In this document: positions 25,132 to 33,563 of the stretch, one piece after another
Layout: every line of letters begins with the position of its first letter
How positions within the stretch are numbered: the first letter of the stretch is position 1
NCBI GenBank assembly: GCA_002305915.1
Contig: DBRJ01000027.1
Coordinates: forward strand, 1 to 64,000
Direction: 5' to 3'
Origin: Pelotomaculum sp. UBA1371
Lineage (GTDB): Bacteria; Bacillota; Desulfotomaculia; Desulfotomaculales; Pelotomaculaceae
Length of the DNA: 64,000 nucleotides
Notes under the pieces: model-generated
The model's input: the letters and a program-made list of their open reading frames with translations, nothing else
Databases searched by the model: none
Told to the model about the DNA's origin: nothing
Made by a program: the position numbers and the translations under genes

Positions 25132-25476
25132 TTATTGTAAGCTAAATACCACAATCAAAAGCATTTTGAATTGCTTGACAGCATTCAAAGCATGGGGAAT
25201 TCCGGCCGGCATTACAATAGTTTCTCCTTTTTTAAGGTTAAATTTTTCTCCCCCAACAGTGATTTCCGCTTGACCGTCAAGCAGGTAAACAAGAGCATCG
25301 CCACTGGAAGAATGTGAACTGATTTCTTCCCCTTCATCAAAAGCGAATAATGTAATACTTACAGGCTTCCCTTGGGCCAGTGTTCTACTAACCACTTGTC
25401 CCTTCTGATATTCAACCAGTGAGGCCATTTCCAAAACTTTGGAAAAATCTATATTCTTGATAAAATGTTGTGTTAT
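25132..25476 (-). CDS. Small cupin protein, apparent ATA start
   Basis: Single-domain cupin_2 protein. Cupin motif 1 is EEISSHSSSGDALVYLLDG and motif 2 is GETIVMPAGIPHAL, giving a metal-binding barrel; one expected His in motif 1 is visible. The upstream frame adds HFIKNIDFSKVLE, which I recall as the usual opening of close family members, before the first ordinary start (TTG 25434). No ATG, GTG or other TTG lies in that extension. AGGAGG (25485-25490) is 8 bases from ATA 25474-25476, making ATA the best candidate start. If rejected, the protein is 100 residues from TTG 25434. Confidence 0.75.
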   Translation of the reverse strand: MTQHFIKNIDFSKVLEMASLVEYQKGQVVSRTLAQGKPVSITLFAFDEGEEISSHSSSGDALVYLLDGQAEITVGGEKFNLKKGETIVMPAGIPHALNAVKQFKMLLIVVFSLQ

Positions 25477-25854
25477 TTTGATAACCTCCTCATTAATATT
25501 TACTTGCGAAATTAACCGGGGATTACTGCAGCCGATGTACCGGTGGTTTAATTATTAAATTCTTCCCGGCACATTTACGCTGGGCTACTTTATCCTGGCT
25601 TTCTGTCTCATATCTATTTAACTACCTTTTATACTCACCACCCCTTCATATGAATTCTGATCAGGGTATATTTTTAACATCTTAAGTAATCCAGGTCCGT
25701 AGCCATCTAAAATCAATCCGGATAAGCATTAAAACTTTTAATATGATGTACCTTGAACGCAGGTGTTTATTCCTGCTTCAACCCCCTTAATCTCAATATT
25801 AACATCATTAATTACTCTTCTAAATGATTTAACAGGTTGAAGCTAAAGATTAGG
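25477..25854. other. Spacer between ubiE and the cupin gene
   Basis: AT-rich stretch apart from the cupin Shine-Dalgarno at 25485-25490. I see no gene, tRNA or strong hairpin in it. Confidence 0.5.
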
Positions 25855-26586
25855 CTAACAGGTGGCCGGTTTCCTGCCTTCAACTATGGCCACTACACCG
25901 CCGCACAAGTTGAGATAGCGCGTTTCAAGCAATCCGGCTTCGGCAAAGATACCGGCCAACTCCTTTTGATGCACAAAACCCTTGGCCGAATTAAAAAGAT
26001 ACTTATAGGCCTTTTTATTGCCGGAGCACAGCTTACCCATTGCGGGAATTACCCTGTTAAAACACAACCAGTAAAACTCCCTGAAAACCGGTATTTCCGG
26101 CTGGGCCATGTCCAGTGATACCACCTTTCCTCCCGGTTTGACAACCCGGACCATTTCCTGAACCACTTTAAAAATATCGGGGACATTGCGCAACCCCCAT
26201 CCCACGGTGGCGCAGTGAAAAGTATTGTCTTCAAAGGGCAGGTCCATGGCGTCCCCCTTGATAAACTGGATGCTGTCCCTTAACTCAAAGTCCCTTATGT
26301 TTTGCCGGGCGACTTCCAACATGTTTTCGGAAAAGTCCAGTCCCGTTATTTTTCCCGCCGGACCTGCAGCCCGTGCCTGTTCTATTGTCAGCTTACCGGT
26401 ACCGCAGCAGACATCCAGACCTGTGCCGCCCTTTGGCAATTCTGCGCGTTTTACTGCCAGCCTGCGCCAGGACTTGTCCAAACCAAAGGTCATAAGCGTA
26501 TTCATCAAGTCGTAGTTCCTGGCTATGGAATTAAATGTATCTTGAACATACTTTGCCTTTCTCTCTTTAGCGGGTAAATTAACCAA
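25855..26586 (-). CDS. ubiE: Demethylmenaquinone methyltransferase
   Basis: SAM-dependent C-methyltransferase making menaquinone from demethylmenaquinone. Family motifs: FNSIARNYDLMNTLMTFGLD, GLDVCCGTGKLT (SAM motif I), GLDFSENML, GDAMDLPFEDNTF and GWGLRNVPD. TTG 26586 is chosen for GGAGG 7 bases upstream, giving MVNLPAKERKAKYV; a TTG at 26601 precedes that site. About 243 residues, usual length. It matches the mqnA-ubiA-ubiD set at 53.7-57.3 kb, and together they point to menaquinone synthesis by the futalosine route. Confidence 0.93.
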   Translation of the reverse strand: MVNLPAKERKAKYVQDTFNSIARNYDLMNTLMTFGLDKSWRRLAVKRAELPKGGTGLDVCCGTGKLTIEQARAAGPAGKITGLDFSENMLEVARQNIRDFELRDSIQFIKGDAMDLPFEDNTFHCATVGWGLRNVPDIFKVVQEMVRVVKPGGKVVSLDMAQPEIPVFREFYWLCFNRVIPAMGKLCSGNKKAYKYLFNSAKGFVHQKELAGIFAEAGLLETRYLNLCGGVVAIVEGRKPATC

Positions 26587-26916
26587 AAAACTGTCCTCCA
26601 AATATACAATAAGCTAATCAGGTAGGAGAAAGTGACCGGGATCCCTGGTCTTATTCTTTTATTATTTGTATATTTGAACACCGGCCGTTCAATTCCCTGC
26701 CACAACCGTTTTGAAAGGATTTTAATTGATCAAATTCTTGAGCTAACATTACAACTCTTTCTTAGAAGGCCGCTACGATAAAACCCGGTAAACCCCGGAA
26801 TAAAAAGAAGCAAGAGTTATATCTCCCTTACTTCCCCATGTTACCCCTCTGAACAATAAAACATCCCTCTCTTTTTGCAGCAAAACATCACTCTTTTTTC
26901 AGGCCGGGTAAAGGGA
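26587..26916. other. Spacer with no recognisable gene
   Basis: AT-rich. Near 26862-26901 two short direct repeats of AAAACATC(A/C)CTCT are followed by T-runs on the plus strand. No coding signal seen. Confidence 0.45.
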
Positions 26917-27684
26917 TCAGAGTGCGAAAGAGGGTTCTTTAACAACAGACGCCAATATTTCCCTGGCATGTTCTTCCTTTTCTGGTTCTCCACTGACAGC
27001 GAGGCGTATTGAGCCTTCTGCACCACAAACTCCGCCCGCTGCTACAAGTTCGGCGGTTGCGCCGGTTAGCAGCGATACGGCTTCGATTTCACTGACAACC
27101 TCACCTGAAACAGGCAGGAGTCTTGGTCCTCCAGCTCCCGGCATGTTGAGCCTGGCAGCCAGCTTCTCCAGATTGCCTGGGACCCGCTTTTCCAGGCCCA
27201 CTGGCAACAGCAGGCGTACCCGCCTTCCTATAACAGCCTGCAAAGCAGCCAGAATTGTGCCGCCACGGGGATCGGCGATAAGTATAGCAGCCCGCCTGTT
27301 CAACAAATCTAAAGCATTTGCCCCCTTCAGGATAACATCACCTTCCTTCAGGTCGTCTACAACATCGAAAATGGTTTTCCCCTGCTGCCATTCACCCCTG
27401 GTAATCACTACATCACCGGGGAATCCTGCCTCATCGGGAATCCTGCCCGTGTCCGTGGAGGGCATCCCGGGAGGGAGGGTTATGCCGCGGAAAAAGCGCC
27501 GGCGGTTAAATTTCTCCAATTGGCCGGAGGGCGCCAGGAGTTCCTCAGCAATATAACCATTTGTGGTTCCAGCGATAATGACAATAGTCCCTGAGCGGAG
27601 GGCCGTTTGAACGGCGGGATGAGCCGCTACCGCCCTGGCAATTAACTTTTTACCCGCAGCTACAGTAAGAACGACCTGAAACAT
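26917..27684 (-). CDS. Unidentified 255-residue protein
   Basis: I do not recognise the family. It has a Gly-rich alternating alpha/beta look: SGTIVIIAGTTNGYIAEELL (about 31-50), ITLPPGMPSTDTGRIPDE (about 68-85), EGDVILKGANALDL and AILIADPRGGTILAALQAVIG. The pattern suggests a Rossmann-like or NagB/RpiA-like fold, which is only an inference. ATG start; no signal peptide or membrane segments. Residues about 28-87 have a decayed paralogue at 29480-29668. It stands alone between spacers. Confidence 0.7.
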   Translation of the reverse strand: MFQVVLTVAAGKKLIARAVAAHPAVQTALRSGTIVIIAGTTNGYIAEELLAPSGQLEKFNRRRFFRGITLPPGMPSTDTGRIPDEAGFPGDVVITRGEWQQGKTIFDVVDDLKEGDVILKGANALDLLNRRAAILIADPRGGTILAALQAVIGRRVRLLLPVGLEKRVPGNLEKLAARLNMPGAGGPRLLPVSGEVVSEIEAVSLLTGATAELVAAGGVCGAEGSIRLAVSGEPEKEEHAREILASVVKEPSFAL

Positions 27685-27761
27685 GATCTTCCCCTTTCTT
27701 TTTCTATATTATTTTTCTAATATGTAATGATATTTTCGCTTTCCGAAGCAAGCAGCAAGGG

Positions 27762-27802
27762 GGCAAAAAAGCAAGGGGACGGTTCTCCCGCTTCCTTTTG
27801 GC
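27762..27802. repeat. Dispersed repeat copy (GGGGACGGTTCT type)
   Basis: AAAAAGCAAGGGGACGGTTCT then CCCGCTTCCTTTT. It matches the loop and 3' arm of the hairpin at 25090-25123 but with a less perfect stem. The two copies are 2.7 kb apart. Confidence 0.55.
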
Positions 27803-27953
27803 TCACAACATAGCACAAACCTGAACAGTTCCAACAGTTCCCACAGTCAGCCGTAACACTTCTCATGGAAAGGTGCTGAATATTTGTTATTCCCGGACAA
27901 TACCTGATTTCCTTTTTTACTTGTGTATTTCATAACAGATTATGATTACCTGG

Positions 27954-28035
27954 CCTGCCAATAAATTCCTGTTGAGGGTTGTTTGTGCTGATTGGCAGGT
28001 TTCCTTCTGGTTGATTTATTTAACCGTAATCAACC
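27954..28035. promoter_or_regulatory. Two inverted repeats upstream of the XRE regulator
   Basis: CCTGCCAAT (27954-27962) pairs with ATTGGCAGG (27991-27999), and GGTTGAT (28009-28015) pairs with ATCAACC (28029-28035). Both lie just before the -35 box of the regulator promoter and are candidate autoregulatory operators. Confidence 0.5.
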
Positions 28036-28044
28036 ACCAATCCA

Positions 28045-28073
28045 TTGTTATATTGGATGAAAATCCGTACAAT
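28045..28073 (+). promoter_or_regulatory. Promoter of the XRE regulator
   Basis: TTGTTA (28045-28050), 17-base spacer, TACAAT (28068-28073), 24 bases before the ATG. Confidence 0.65.
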
Positions 28074-28097
28074 TATAAATGAGGTGGTCATAGCCAG

Positions 28098-29216
28098 ATG
28101 AAAGAAATCAATATTGCAAAGATGCTTGTTAGAAAACGCAGGGAAAAAGGCATTACCCAGGAAGAACTTGCTGCCTATATCGGTGTTTCTAAAGCATCTG
28201 TTTCAAAATGGGAAACAGGGCAGAGCTATCCCGACATCACCTTCCTTCCGCAACTGGCAGCTTATTTCAATATCAGCATTGACGAATTGATGAGTTACGC
28301 GCCGCAGTTGACGAAAGAGGAGATCAAAAAACTATACCACCGTTTGTCAGCCGCCTTTGCTGCCCGACCCTTTGACGATGTCATGGGAGAATGCCGGAGA
28401 ATAATTAAAAAATACTATTCCTGTTTTCCGCTGCTGCTGCAGATGGCAGTATTGCTGACCAATCATCATATGCTCGCAGAAGATAAGAAAATGCAGGAAG
28501 CTATATTAAAAGAAGCGGTTGAGTTATGCATAAGAATTAGAACGGAAAGTAAAGACCTGTGGCTCTCCAGGGATGCAACTTCTTTGGCAGCAGTTTGTTA
28601 TCTTATGTTGCAGCAGCCGCAGGAGGTTTTAAATTTACTTGGGGAATCAATACGACCGGTTTCAACAGACTACGGGATTGTGGCCCAAGCATATCAGATC
28701 ATGGGGAATGTAATAAAGGCAAAAGAAGTAATGCAAATCGGCATGTATCAGCATCTGCTTGCCCTGATTGGGGCCACGCCGTCCTATTTGCTGCTGAATG
28801 CCGGCAACAGCAAGGTAACCGGGGAAATTTTACACCGGGCTTTATCTGTTGCGGCAGTCTATGATTTGGAACACTTACATCCGAACGTTATGGCCCAGAT
28901 CTATCTTAGCGCAGCACAGGTATACAGCTTACAGGGTAATACTGAAAAATCCCTTGACATGTTACAGAAATATGCAAAAATCTGCACCACCGGCTTCTTC
29001 CCCTTTTCGTTGCACGGAGATTCTTTCTTTGACGCAATTGAAGGCTGGTTTGCAGAGTTCGACCTGGGTACCAGTCCCCCGCGGAATGAAAAGGTAATCA
29101 AAGAAAGCATGCTGCAGGGTGTCCTGTCAAATCCGGCCTTTGCAGCTTTTGCAGAACAACCACGCTATAAAAGCATCATTGAAACATTAAAAAACAACCT
29201 GGGGGAGAAAAAATAA
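28098..29216 (+). CDS. XRE-family HTH regulator with long helical C-terminal domain
   Basis: The N-terminal Cro/C1-type helix-turn-helix at about 8-65 (KRREKGITQEELAAYIGVS then KWETGQSYPD) is followed by about 300 residues of helices with a TPR-like look (AQIYLSAAQVYSLQGNTEKS). This is the architecture of stand-alone regulators such as those sensing peptides or controlling small membrane proteins. ATG with GAGGTGG about 12 bases upstream. It is followed after 49 bases by a small membrane protein gene, its likely partner or target. Confidence 0.88.
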   Translation: MKEINIAKMLVRKRREKGITQEELAAYIGVSKASVSKWETGQSYPDITFLPQLAAYFNISIDELMSYAPQLTKEEIKKLYHRLSAAFAARPFDDVMGECRRIIKKYYSCFPLLLQMAVLLTNHHMLAEDKKMQEAILKEAVELCIRIRTESKDLWLSRDATSLAAVCYLMLQQPQEVLNLLGESIRPVSTDYGIVAQAYQIMGNVIKAKEVMQIGMYQHLLALIGATPSYLLLNAGNSKVTGEILHRALSVAAVYDLEHLHPNVMAQIYLSAAQVYSLQGNTEKSLDMLQKYAKICTTGFFPFSLHGDSFFDAIEGWFAEFDLGTSPPRNEKVIKESMLQGVLSNPAFAAFAEQPRYKSIIETLKNNLGEKK

Positions 29217-29265
29217 GTGAATAATGTGCTACAAATCTTAAAAACCTAATTGGGGAGGAAAACAA

Positions 29266-29481
29266 ATGAATGAAGTAATGCAAATTTTACAGACGGACAG
29301 TCCTCTATTCTATCTATTAATTGCCTGGGCAGTTGTCTGGAAAGGCATAGCCCTCTGGCATGCCGCCCGCAACAGGCAACTGGTCTGGTATATCGCACTT
29401 TTAATAGTTAACACCGTCGGGATCCTTGAAATAATCTACCTTGTTTTCTTCAGAAGAAAAAGTAAGGGCGTTGCTCTGTAA
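29266..29481 (+). CDS. DUF5652-like small membrane protein
   Basis: 71 residues with two membrane helices (SPLFYLLIAWAVVWKGIAL and WYIALLIVNTVGILEIIYLV) and a basic end FFRRKSKG, the pattern of DUF5652 proteins. ATG with GGGAGG upstream at good spacing. Probably co-transcribed with the XRE regulator. Function unknown. Confidence 0.8.
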   Translation: MNEVMQILQTDSPLFYLLIAWAVVWKGIALWHAARNRQLVWYIALLIVNTVGILEIIYLVFFRRKSKGVAL

Positions 29482-29668
29482 TCATTTCCTGTTTCATCCG
29501 GAAGCCTGCCCGGATCAGTGGCAGGCTTTCGGGGTGGGAGGGTTATATCGCAAAAAACACCGGCGGTCAAATCATTTTAATTGACTGGAAGGGACGGGAG
29601 TTTACCGGCAACGCAACCCCTTGCAGTTCCCGCTATAATGAGAATAGCCCCCGTAAAGATAATCCCCG
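29480..29668 (-). pseudogene. Decayed paralogue fragment of the 255-residue protein
   Basis: Minus-strand translation gives GAILIIAGTARG, an in-frame stop, then ITLPPRKPATDPGRLPDETG. This aligns with GTIVIIAGTTNG and ITLPPGMPSTDTGRIPDEAG of the intact protein (26917-27684). Homology stops where the DUF5652 gene ends. The apparent hairpin at 29502-29530 is inside this remnant. The rest of 29669-29886 holds nothing I recognise. Confidence 0.8.
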
Positions 29669-29886
29669 CCTGGCAACTTCGCCCCCCTTGAACAGGCTTG
29701 CCCAAGTCCGGCAAAGACAGGTTCTGTTCTGCCCCAAAGACTCCTTGTTTTAAAACGCCGGAAATTCCGGGGTTTTCAAAAATCCGTAAATCCTCTCCAT
29801 ATTAATACAATTCCCAATTTAAACTCACTAAACCAGGCAAAGCTGAATAGATTACAAGCATCAAATTATAAAATGAGGCAGGATAA

Positions 29887-30858
29887 GTGAGCCGAAAAAA
29901 GAGCATTTTCTGTATTCTGCTGTTTTTACTGTTGTTAATTACTGCTCTCCGGATTGATTTTTCGGCTTTGGGCCTGATCAAAAACAGGATCAGCCGGGAT
30001 CCTGCAACCCCGGAATCCCGGGAGCCGGCTGAAAGCAAAGGTGAAAACTTGCAAGCGCCGCCCCCGCCGGGAAGCACGAAGCTGCCCCGGCTCACAGAAC
30101 CCTGGAATATCTTAGTGGTGGGCATTGATAAGGCCAGCTCCATCGGCGGCTATATCCGGCCCAAACCATGGCGCGCCGATGTAATTATTATCGCCCGCGT
30201 AGACCCGGACAGGCACCGGGTAAGTCTTCTCTCTGTTCCCCGGGATACAAGAGTTAGCATACCCGGTCACGGTACGGAAAAAATCGCCCATGCCCATGCT
30301 TATGGTGAAATGCCTCTGACAATAACAACGGTGGAAAAACTCCTCGGAATTAAGCTGGATCATTATGTGAGCATAGATTTTGCCGCCTTTGCAAGGATGG
30401 TAGATGTTTTAGGCGGTATTGAAATTGATATCCAAAAGGAGTTAAAAACAAAACACTTTCATTATATTCCGGGCAGGCAAATCCTGAACGGAAAGCAGGC
30501 ATATGAATACGTTACCAGCCGGGATGAGCCCATGGCCGATCTGGCCCGCATCGATAGACAACAACAGCTTTTGCAGGCCCTGCTGACAAAGGTAAGGAAT
30601 CAAGCGGGTATCCTGGATTATGCAGGTATATACCTGGAGTTTAAAAAAAGCTCGGAGACTTCCCTAGCTTTAAAAGATATGCTTAAACTGGCCTTATTTG
30701 TCCGGGATTTGAAACCTGATGAGATGCAAGTGTATAAATTGCCGGGCAGGCCTGAATATATAAACGGGATCAGTTACTATATTGCAGACCCTGACAGCTT
30801 GCAAAAACTGAGCATGGAAGTGTTCCCCGAAAAAGGCGGGAATAAACCAGCTGGTTGA
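29887..30858 (+). CDS. LytR-CpsA-Psr family protein (wall polymer ligase-type)
   Basis: LCP-family membrane enzyme that attaches polyprenyl-linked glycopolymers to peptidoglycan. An N-terminal signal anchor (SIFCILLFLLLLITALRI) and a Pro-rich linker precede the LCP domain: NILVVGIDKAS, RADVIIIARVDPDRHRVSLL, SVPRDTRV, then FARMVDVLGGIEIDI, and the DLARIDRQQQLLQAL Arg motif. GTG start at 29887. 323 residues. Stands alone, 200 bases after a decayed gene and before a spacer with a terminator. Confidence 0.92.
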   Translation: MSRKKSIFCILLFLLLLITALRIDFSALGLIKNRISRDPATPESREPAESKGENLQAPPPPGSTKLPRLTEPWNILVVGIDKASSIGGYIRPKPWRADVIIIARVDPDRHRVSLLSVPRDTRVSIPGHGTEKIAHAHAYGEMPLTITTVEKLLGIKLDHYVSIDFAAFARMVDVLGGIEIDIQKELKTKHFHYIPGRQILNGKQAYEYVTSRDEPMADLARIDRQQQLLQALLTKVRNQAGILDYAGIYLEFKKSSETSLALKDMLKLALFVRDLKPDEMQVYKLPGRPEYINGISYYIADPDSLQKLSMEVFPEKGGNKPAG

Positions 30859-31077
30859 TGCCGCATTCTCCTACTATGCCGGTGTTAATTGACAGGTGAC
30901 CTTCAGGTTGAATATTACTCCAGATCCTCCGGGTAATCAACCCTTTGCTTGTATTATCTTCTAATGTATTGTGGTTCTTTGCCGCGGCAACAACCTGAGC
31001 TTACCTCCGCTATTCATTGCCCTGTTTGGCCGGTCTTTTTGCCTTAACCGGTATGTTTTTCAGGGGAATCAATAAGT
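30859..31077. other. Spacer after the LCP gene
   Basis: No open frame with a Shine-Dalgarno is seen. A terminator follows at 31078. The next 350 bases (31111-31458) also lack a recognisable gene before the secreted protein. Confidence 0.5.
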
Positions 31078-31110
31078 GGGAAAAGCGGCCTGACGCCGCT
31101 TTTCCCTTTT
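31078..31110 (+). terminator. Strong terminator downstream of the LCP gene
   Basis: GGGAAAAGCGGC, 5-base loop, GCCGCTTTTCCC then TTTT. The 12-base stem is perfect. It lies about 220 bases after the LCP stop. Confidence 0.85.
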
Positions 31111-31458
31111 ATTCTTAGTACAGCTACCAATAAAAGCCGGGTGCCGGGTACCAAAGAGGGGCTTTAACATTTCAGCAAAACTACCCTGCAGCCCGGACAG
31201 ATCTTATTCTTATTCGACACCCAATCTATCGTACAGAATATACGCCCTTCTTGCCTTGAGATCGTAAACGACGGCTAAGTGTATTTTACTTTTTTGGCCA
31301 TTATTTCTTTATTAGGCATTACCCCAGGATCCTGTCACATTGCCTGGTCCTGATGTGTTATGTTATTAGAGGTTCTTTATTTCAAGTTCAAAAGAAAAGG
31401 AGGTTTGCGCCTGAGCAGCGGAGAAATGTATCTAAAATACTTGAACAGGGGTGATCAT

Positions 31459-32802
31459 TTGAAAAGGAAGTTTATTCTTACACTGGCATTTGTACTGTTA
31501 CTGGCATTCGCGACGGTTCCTGCCTTTGCTTCTGAAAACGTCCAACTGCAGGTGAACGGGGATGCGGTGTCGCCGCCCTGCGTGTCCCTTGTGGACAGCG
31601 TCAGCATGATTCCCCTGGACACTTACGCCGGTCTTGCCGGCGCCGATGTCCAGTGGACCTCGGACAGCGAATTTGTCATTACGGAAAACGGTGTGAACTT
31701 AAGCATGACCCTGGGGAAAAAGGAAGCGTCACTGGACGGCGTCGACCTGACACTGCCCCTGGAACCGTTTAAAACAAATGACGGCGCTTTTATCCCCCTC
31801 CGGGCTGTGAGCGAAGCCTTTGGCTTTGTGGTGGACTGGGACGGGGAGCAACGGCTGGTTACACTGACCCGCAGCGAAACCAGGGACGGCATGACGGTGT
31901 CCGATTTGCTGGCCAAGTCGACAGAGGCAAGCAAAGCCTATAACACTTACGCCATGGAAGGCCTCTTCAAGATTGACATGGACGTAAGGGCGGACGGGGA
32001 AGCTGTTGGGGAAGCCCCCCAAAATATGACCTCGAAATTAACCGGCCAGATTCAAAACGAACCCTTCTCTGTATATATGAAACAAACGATAGATTCCAAT
32101 ATTGTCGATCCGGAGACCGGAGAAAAAATCCCGGAAATGGTTATGGAAACATTCATGAACCAGGAAAAAATGTATATGAAGCTGCCTGAGCAGGAGGACT
32201 GGCTCGTGCAGGATCTGCCCTTCTCCCCGGAATTCTGGAAACAACAGCAGGATATCCAGTCGGACCCCCTGAAGGCTGCCGAACTGATGAAGGAAATGGG
32301 CATATTTTTGAACTACGGGAACGATGTGACTGTAAATGATACGGATTATTATGTCGTCAACGCCACCCTGGACATGGACAAATTTAAAGAAGGATATCAA
32401 CAGATATTACAGCAGGTTATGCAGGGAATGTCCCAGGATCCAGCTTCAGAAAGCCCTGAGGACATGCAGAAACAATTAATGGAAGTATTTGAAAATGCCT
32501 TAATTGATTACAGCTACTCCGTCCTGATTAACAAGGAAACGCTAATCAGCGACATTATCTACTTTGACGCCCAGCTGCAACTGACCATGGAGATTCCCCG
32601 GGATGAAGAGCCGGATGTTAGCGAGCCCCAGGAGTTTAAGATGAACATGAAAATGAAGGGTGACTTCACCATCACCGACCTCGGCGGCCCCTTTAAAGCC
32701 CCGGTTGTCAGTAACGCCAAAAAATTAGAAACACCGGAATTAGAAACACCGGAATTAGAAACACCGGAATTAGAAACACCGCCCGCTTCCAATAACGAAT
32801 AA
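31459..32802 (+). CDS. Secreted protein with copper-amine-oxidase-like N-terminal (stalk) domain
   Basis: Signal peptide KRKFILTLAFVLLLAFATVP then AFA, cleaved before SENVQLQ. Residues about 30-130 match the CuAO_N1 stalk domain (PLDTYAGLAGADVQW, DGAFIPLRAVSEAFGFVVDW). The remaining 280 residues resemble the lipoprotein-like DUF6612 domain with lipid-carrier-type beta sheet, an inference. The C-terminus has four ELETP repeats. TTG 31459 is chosen for AGGGGTGATC upstream and because it begins the signal peptide; an in-frame ATG at 31360 would add an unrelated N-terminus. Confidence 0.85.
   Translation: MKRKFILTLAFVLLLAFATVPAFASENVQLQVNGDAVSPPCVSLVDSVSMIPLDTYAGLAGADVQWTSDSEFVITENGVNLSMTLGKKEASLDGVDLTLPLEPFKTNDGAFIPLRAVSEAFGFVVDWDGEQRLVTLTRSETRDGMTVSDLLAKSTEASKAYNTYAMEGLFKIDMDVRADGEAVGEAPQNMTSKLTGQIQNEPFSVYMKQTIDSNIVDPETGEKIPEMVMETFMNQEKMYMKLPEQEDWLVQDLPFSPEFWKQQQDIQSDPLKAAELMKEMGIFLNYGNDVTVNDTDYYVVNATLDMDKFKEGYQQILQQVMQGMSQDPASESPEDMQKQLMEVFENALIDYSYSVLINKETLISDIIYFDAQLQLTMEIPRDEEPDVSEPQEFKMNMKMKGDFTITDLGGPFKAPVVSNAKKLETPELETPELETPELETPPASNNE
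32727..32781 (+). repeat. 15-base tandem repeat at the 3' end of the secreted protein gene
   Basis: Four near-exact units of TTAGAAACACCGGAA encode (ELETP)n. In-frame length variation would change the tail without shifting the frame. Confidence 0.85.
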
Positions 32803-32853
32803 GTTTAATGAATCCTGTCCGGCCTGGACCAGGTATACCTTGAACAATATGGC

Positions 32854-32890
32854 AAGCCCTTTTCCTATTATCGGGAATAAGGGCTTTTGC
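32854..32890 (+). terminator. Terminator of the secreted protein gene
   Basis: AAGCCCTTTTCC and GGGAATAAGGGCTTTT pair around ATTATC, 50 bases after the stop codon. Confidence 0.75.
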
Positions 32891-33019
32891 AACCGCACAT
32901 CACCATCATGTTGAAATTCTCCCACTTGTGCTTGAAAATCTTTCGGCTGTCATTTAACTGACACTGGTCACGCACATAATTAATATGTCCCAAACCACAG
33001 GGACCGAATAATGCCCTCA

Positions 33020-33052
33020 ACAAAAATAACCGGCCCGAAAACCGGTTATTTT
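33020..33052 (-). terminator. Terminator overlapping the DUF4912 stop codon
   Basis: On the minus strand ATAACCGG, 8-base loop, CCGGTTAT followed by TTTTTG. The hairpin starts at the TAA stop itself. Confidence 0.8.
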
Positions 33053-33474
33053 TTGTCCCCGGAAGACCAGGAGCTTGAGCTGAAGGTTGCAGGGGAAACG
33101 GGATCAGGGTCCTGGCCCGGGCTGTATTTTTCCGCAGGCCGTTCAAGGGGCGCAACAACCGAATTTGATCGTAAAAGCGGATAAAATTCATTCCCATTGT
33201 TGACAATGCCGATTTCACAGTTATAGGACCGGCCCGGCTCAACCCCGGAAAAGTAGTGGCTCCTTTTGGACAGGTCGAGATCCGTAGTGCAGTACGGCCC
33301 CCGGCCCTGTGCATTTAACCTGATCTGTACCCCTTTTTTCTCACTGAATACATTTTTCAGACCCGGGGACAATTCCCAGTAAGCGTAAAGTACCCTCGGG
33401 CTTTGCACCAGCAAATGCATCGCGTTTTCATTGTAGTCATGTGGTAAAGGAATTTGTCCGTAATTTTTATCCAC
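33046..33474 (-). CDS. DUF4912 domain protein
   Basis: 142 residues. The core NAMHLLVQSPRVLYAYWELS is the DUF4912 signature; the domain ends near residue 110 and a Pro/Ser-rich tail follows. No signal peptide. Function of the family is not established. GTG start with GGGGGGATC about 7 bases upstream. Single gene. Confidence 0.85.
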   Translation of the reverse strand: MDKNYGQIPLPHDYNENAMHLLVQSPRVLYAYWELSPGLKNVFSEKKGVQIRLNAQGRGPYCTTDLDLSKRSHYFSGVEPGRSYNCEIGIVNNGNEFYPLLRSNSVVAPLERPAEKYSPGQDPDPVSPATFSSSSWSSGDKK

Positions 33475-33563
33475 TTAAGATCCCCCCTTTTGTAATAAGT
33501 AATTGGACAAAGGCAGGGAATATCCTCCAGGAGTGGATAATTTATTATATTTTGTTTGTGAAT

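Noticed and set aside
29502..29530. Hairpin AAGCCTGCC/GGCAGGCTT considered as terminator of the DUF5652 gene
   Set aside because: No T-run follows, and the sequence aligns with coding sequence of the 255-residue protein, so it is part of the decayed paralogue.
32727..32781. Tandem repeat considered as a regulatory repeat array
   Set aside because: It is in frame within the coding sequence and encodes ELETP units, so a protein-tail explanation is enough.
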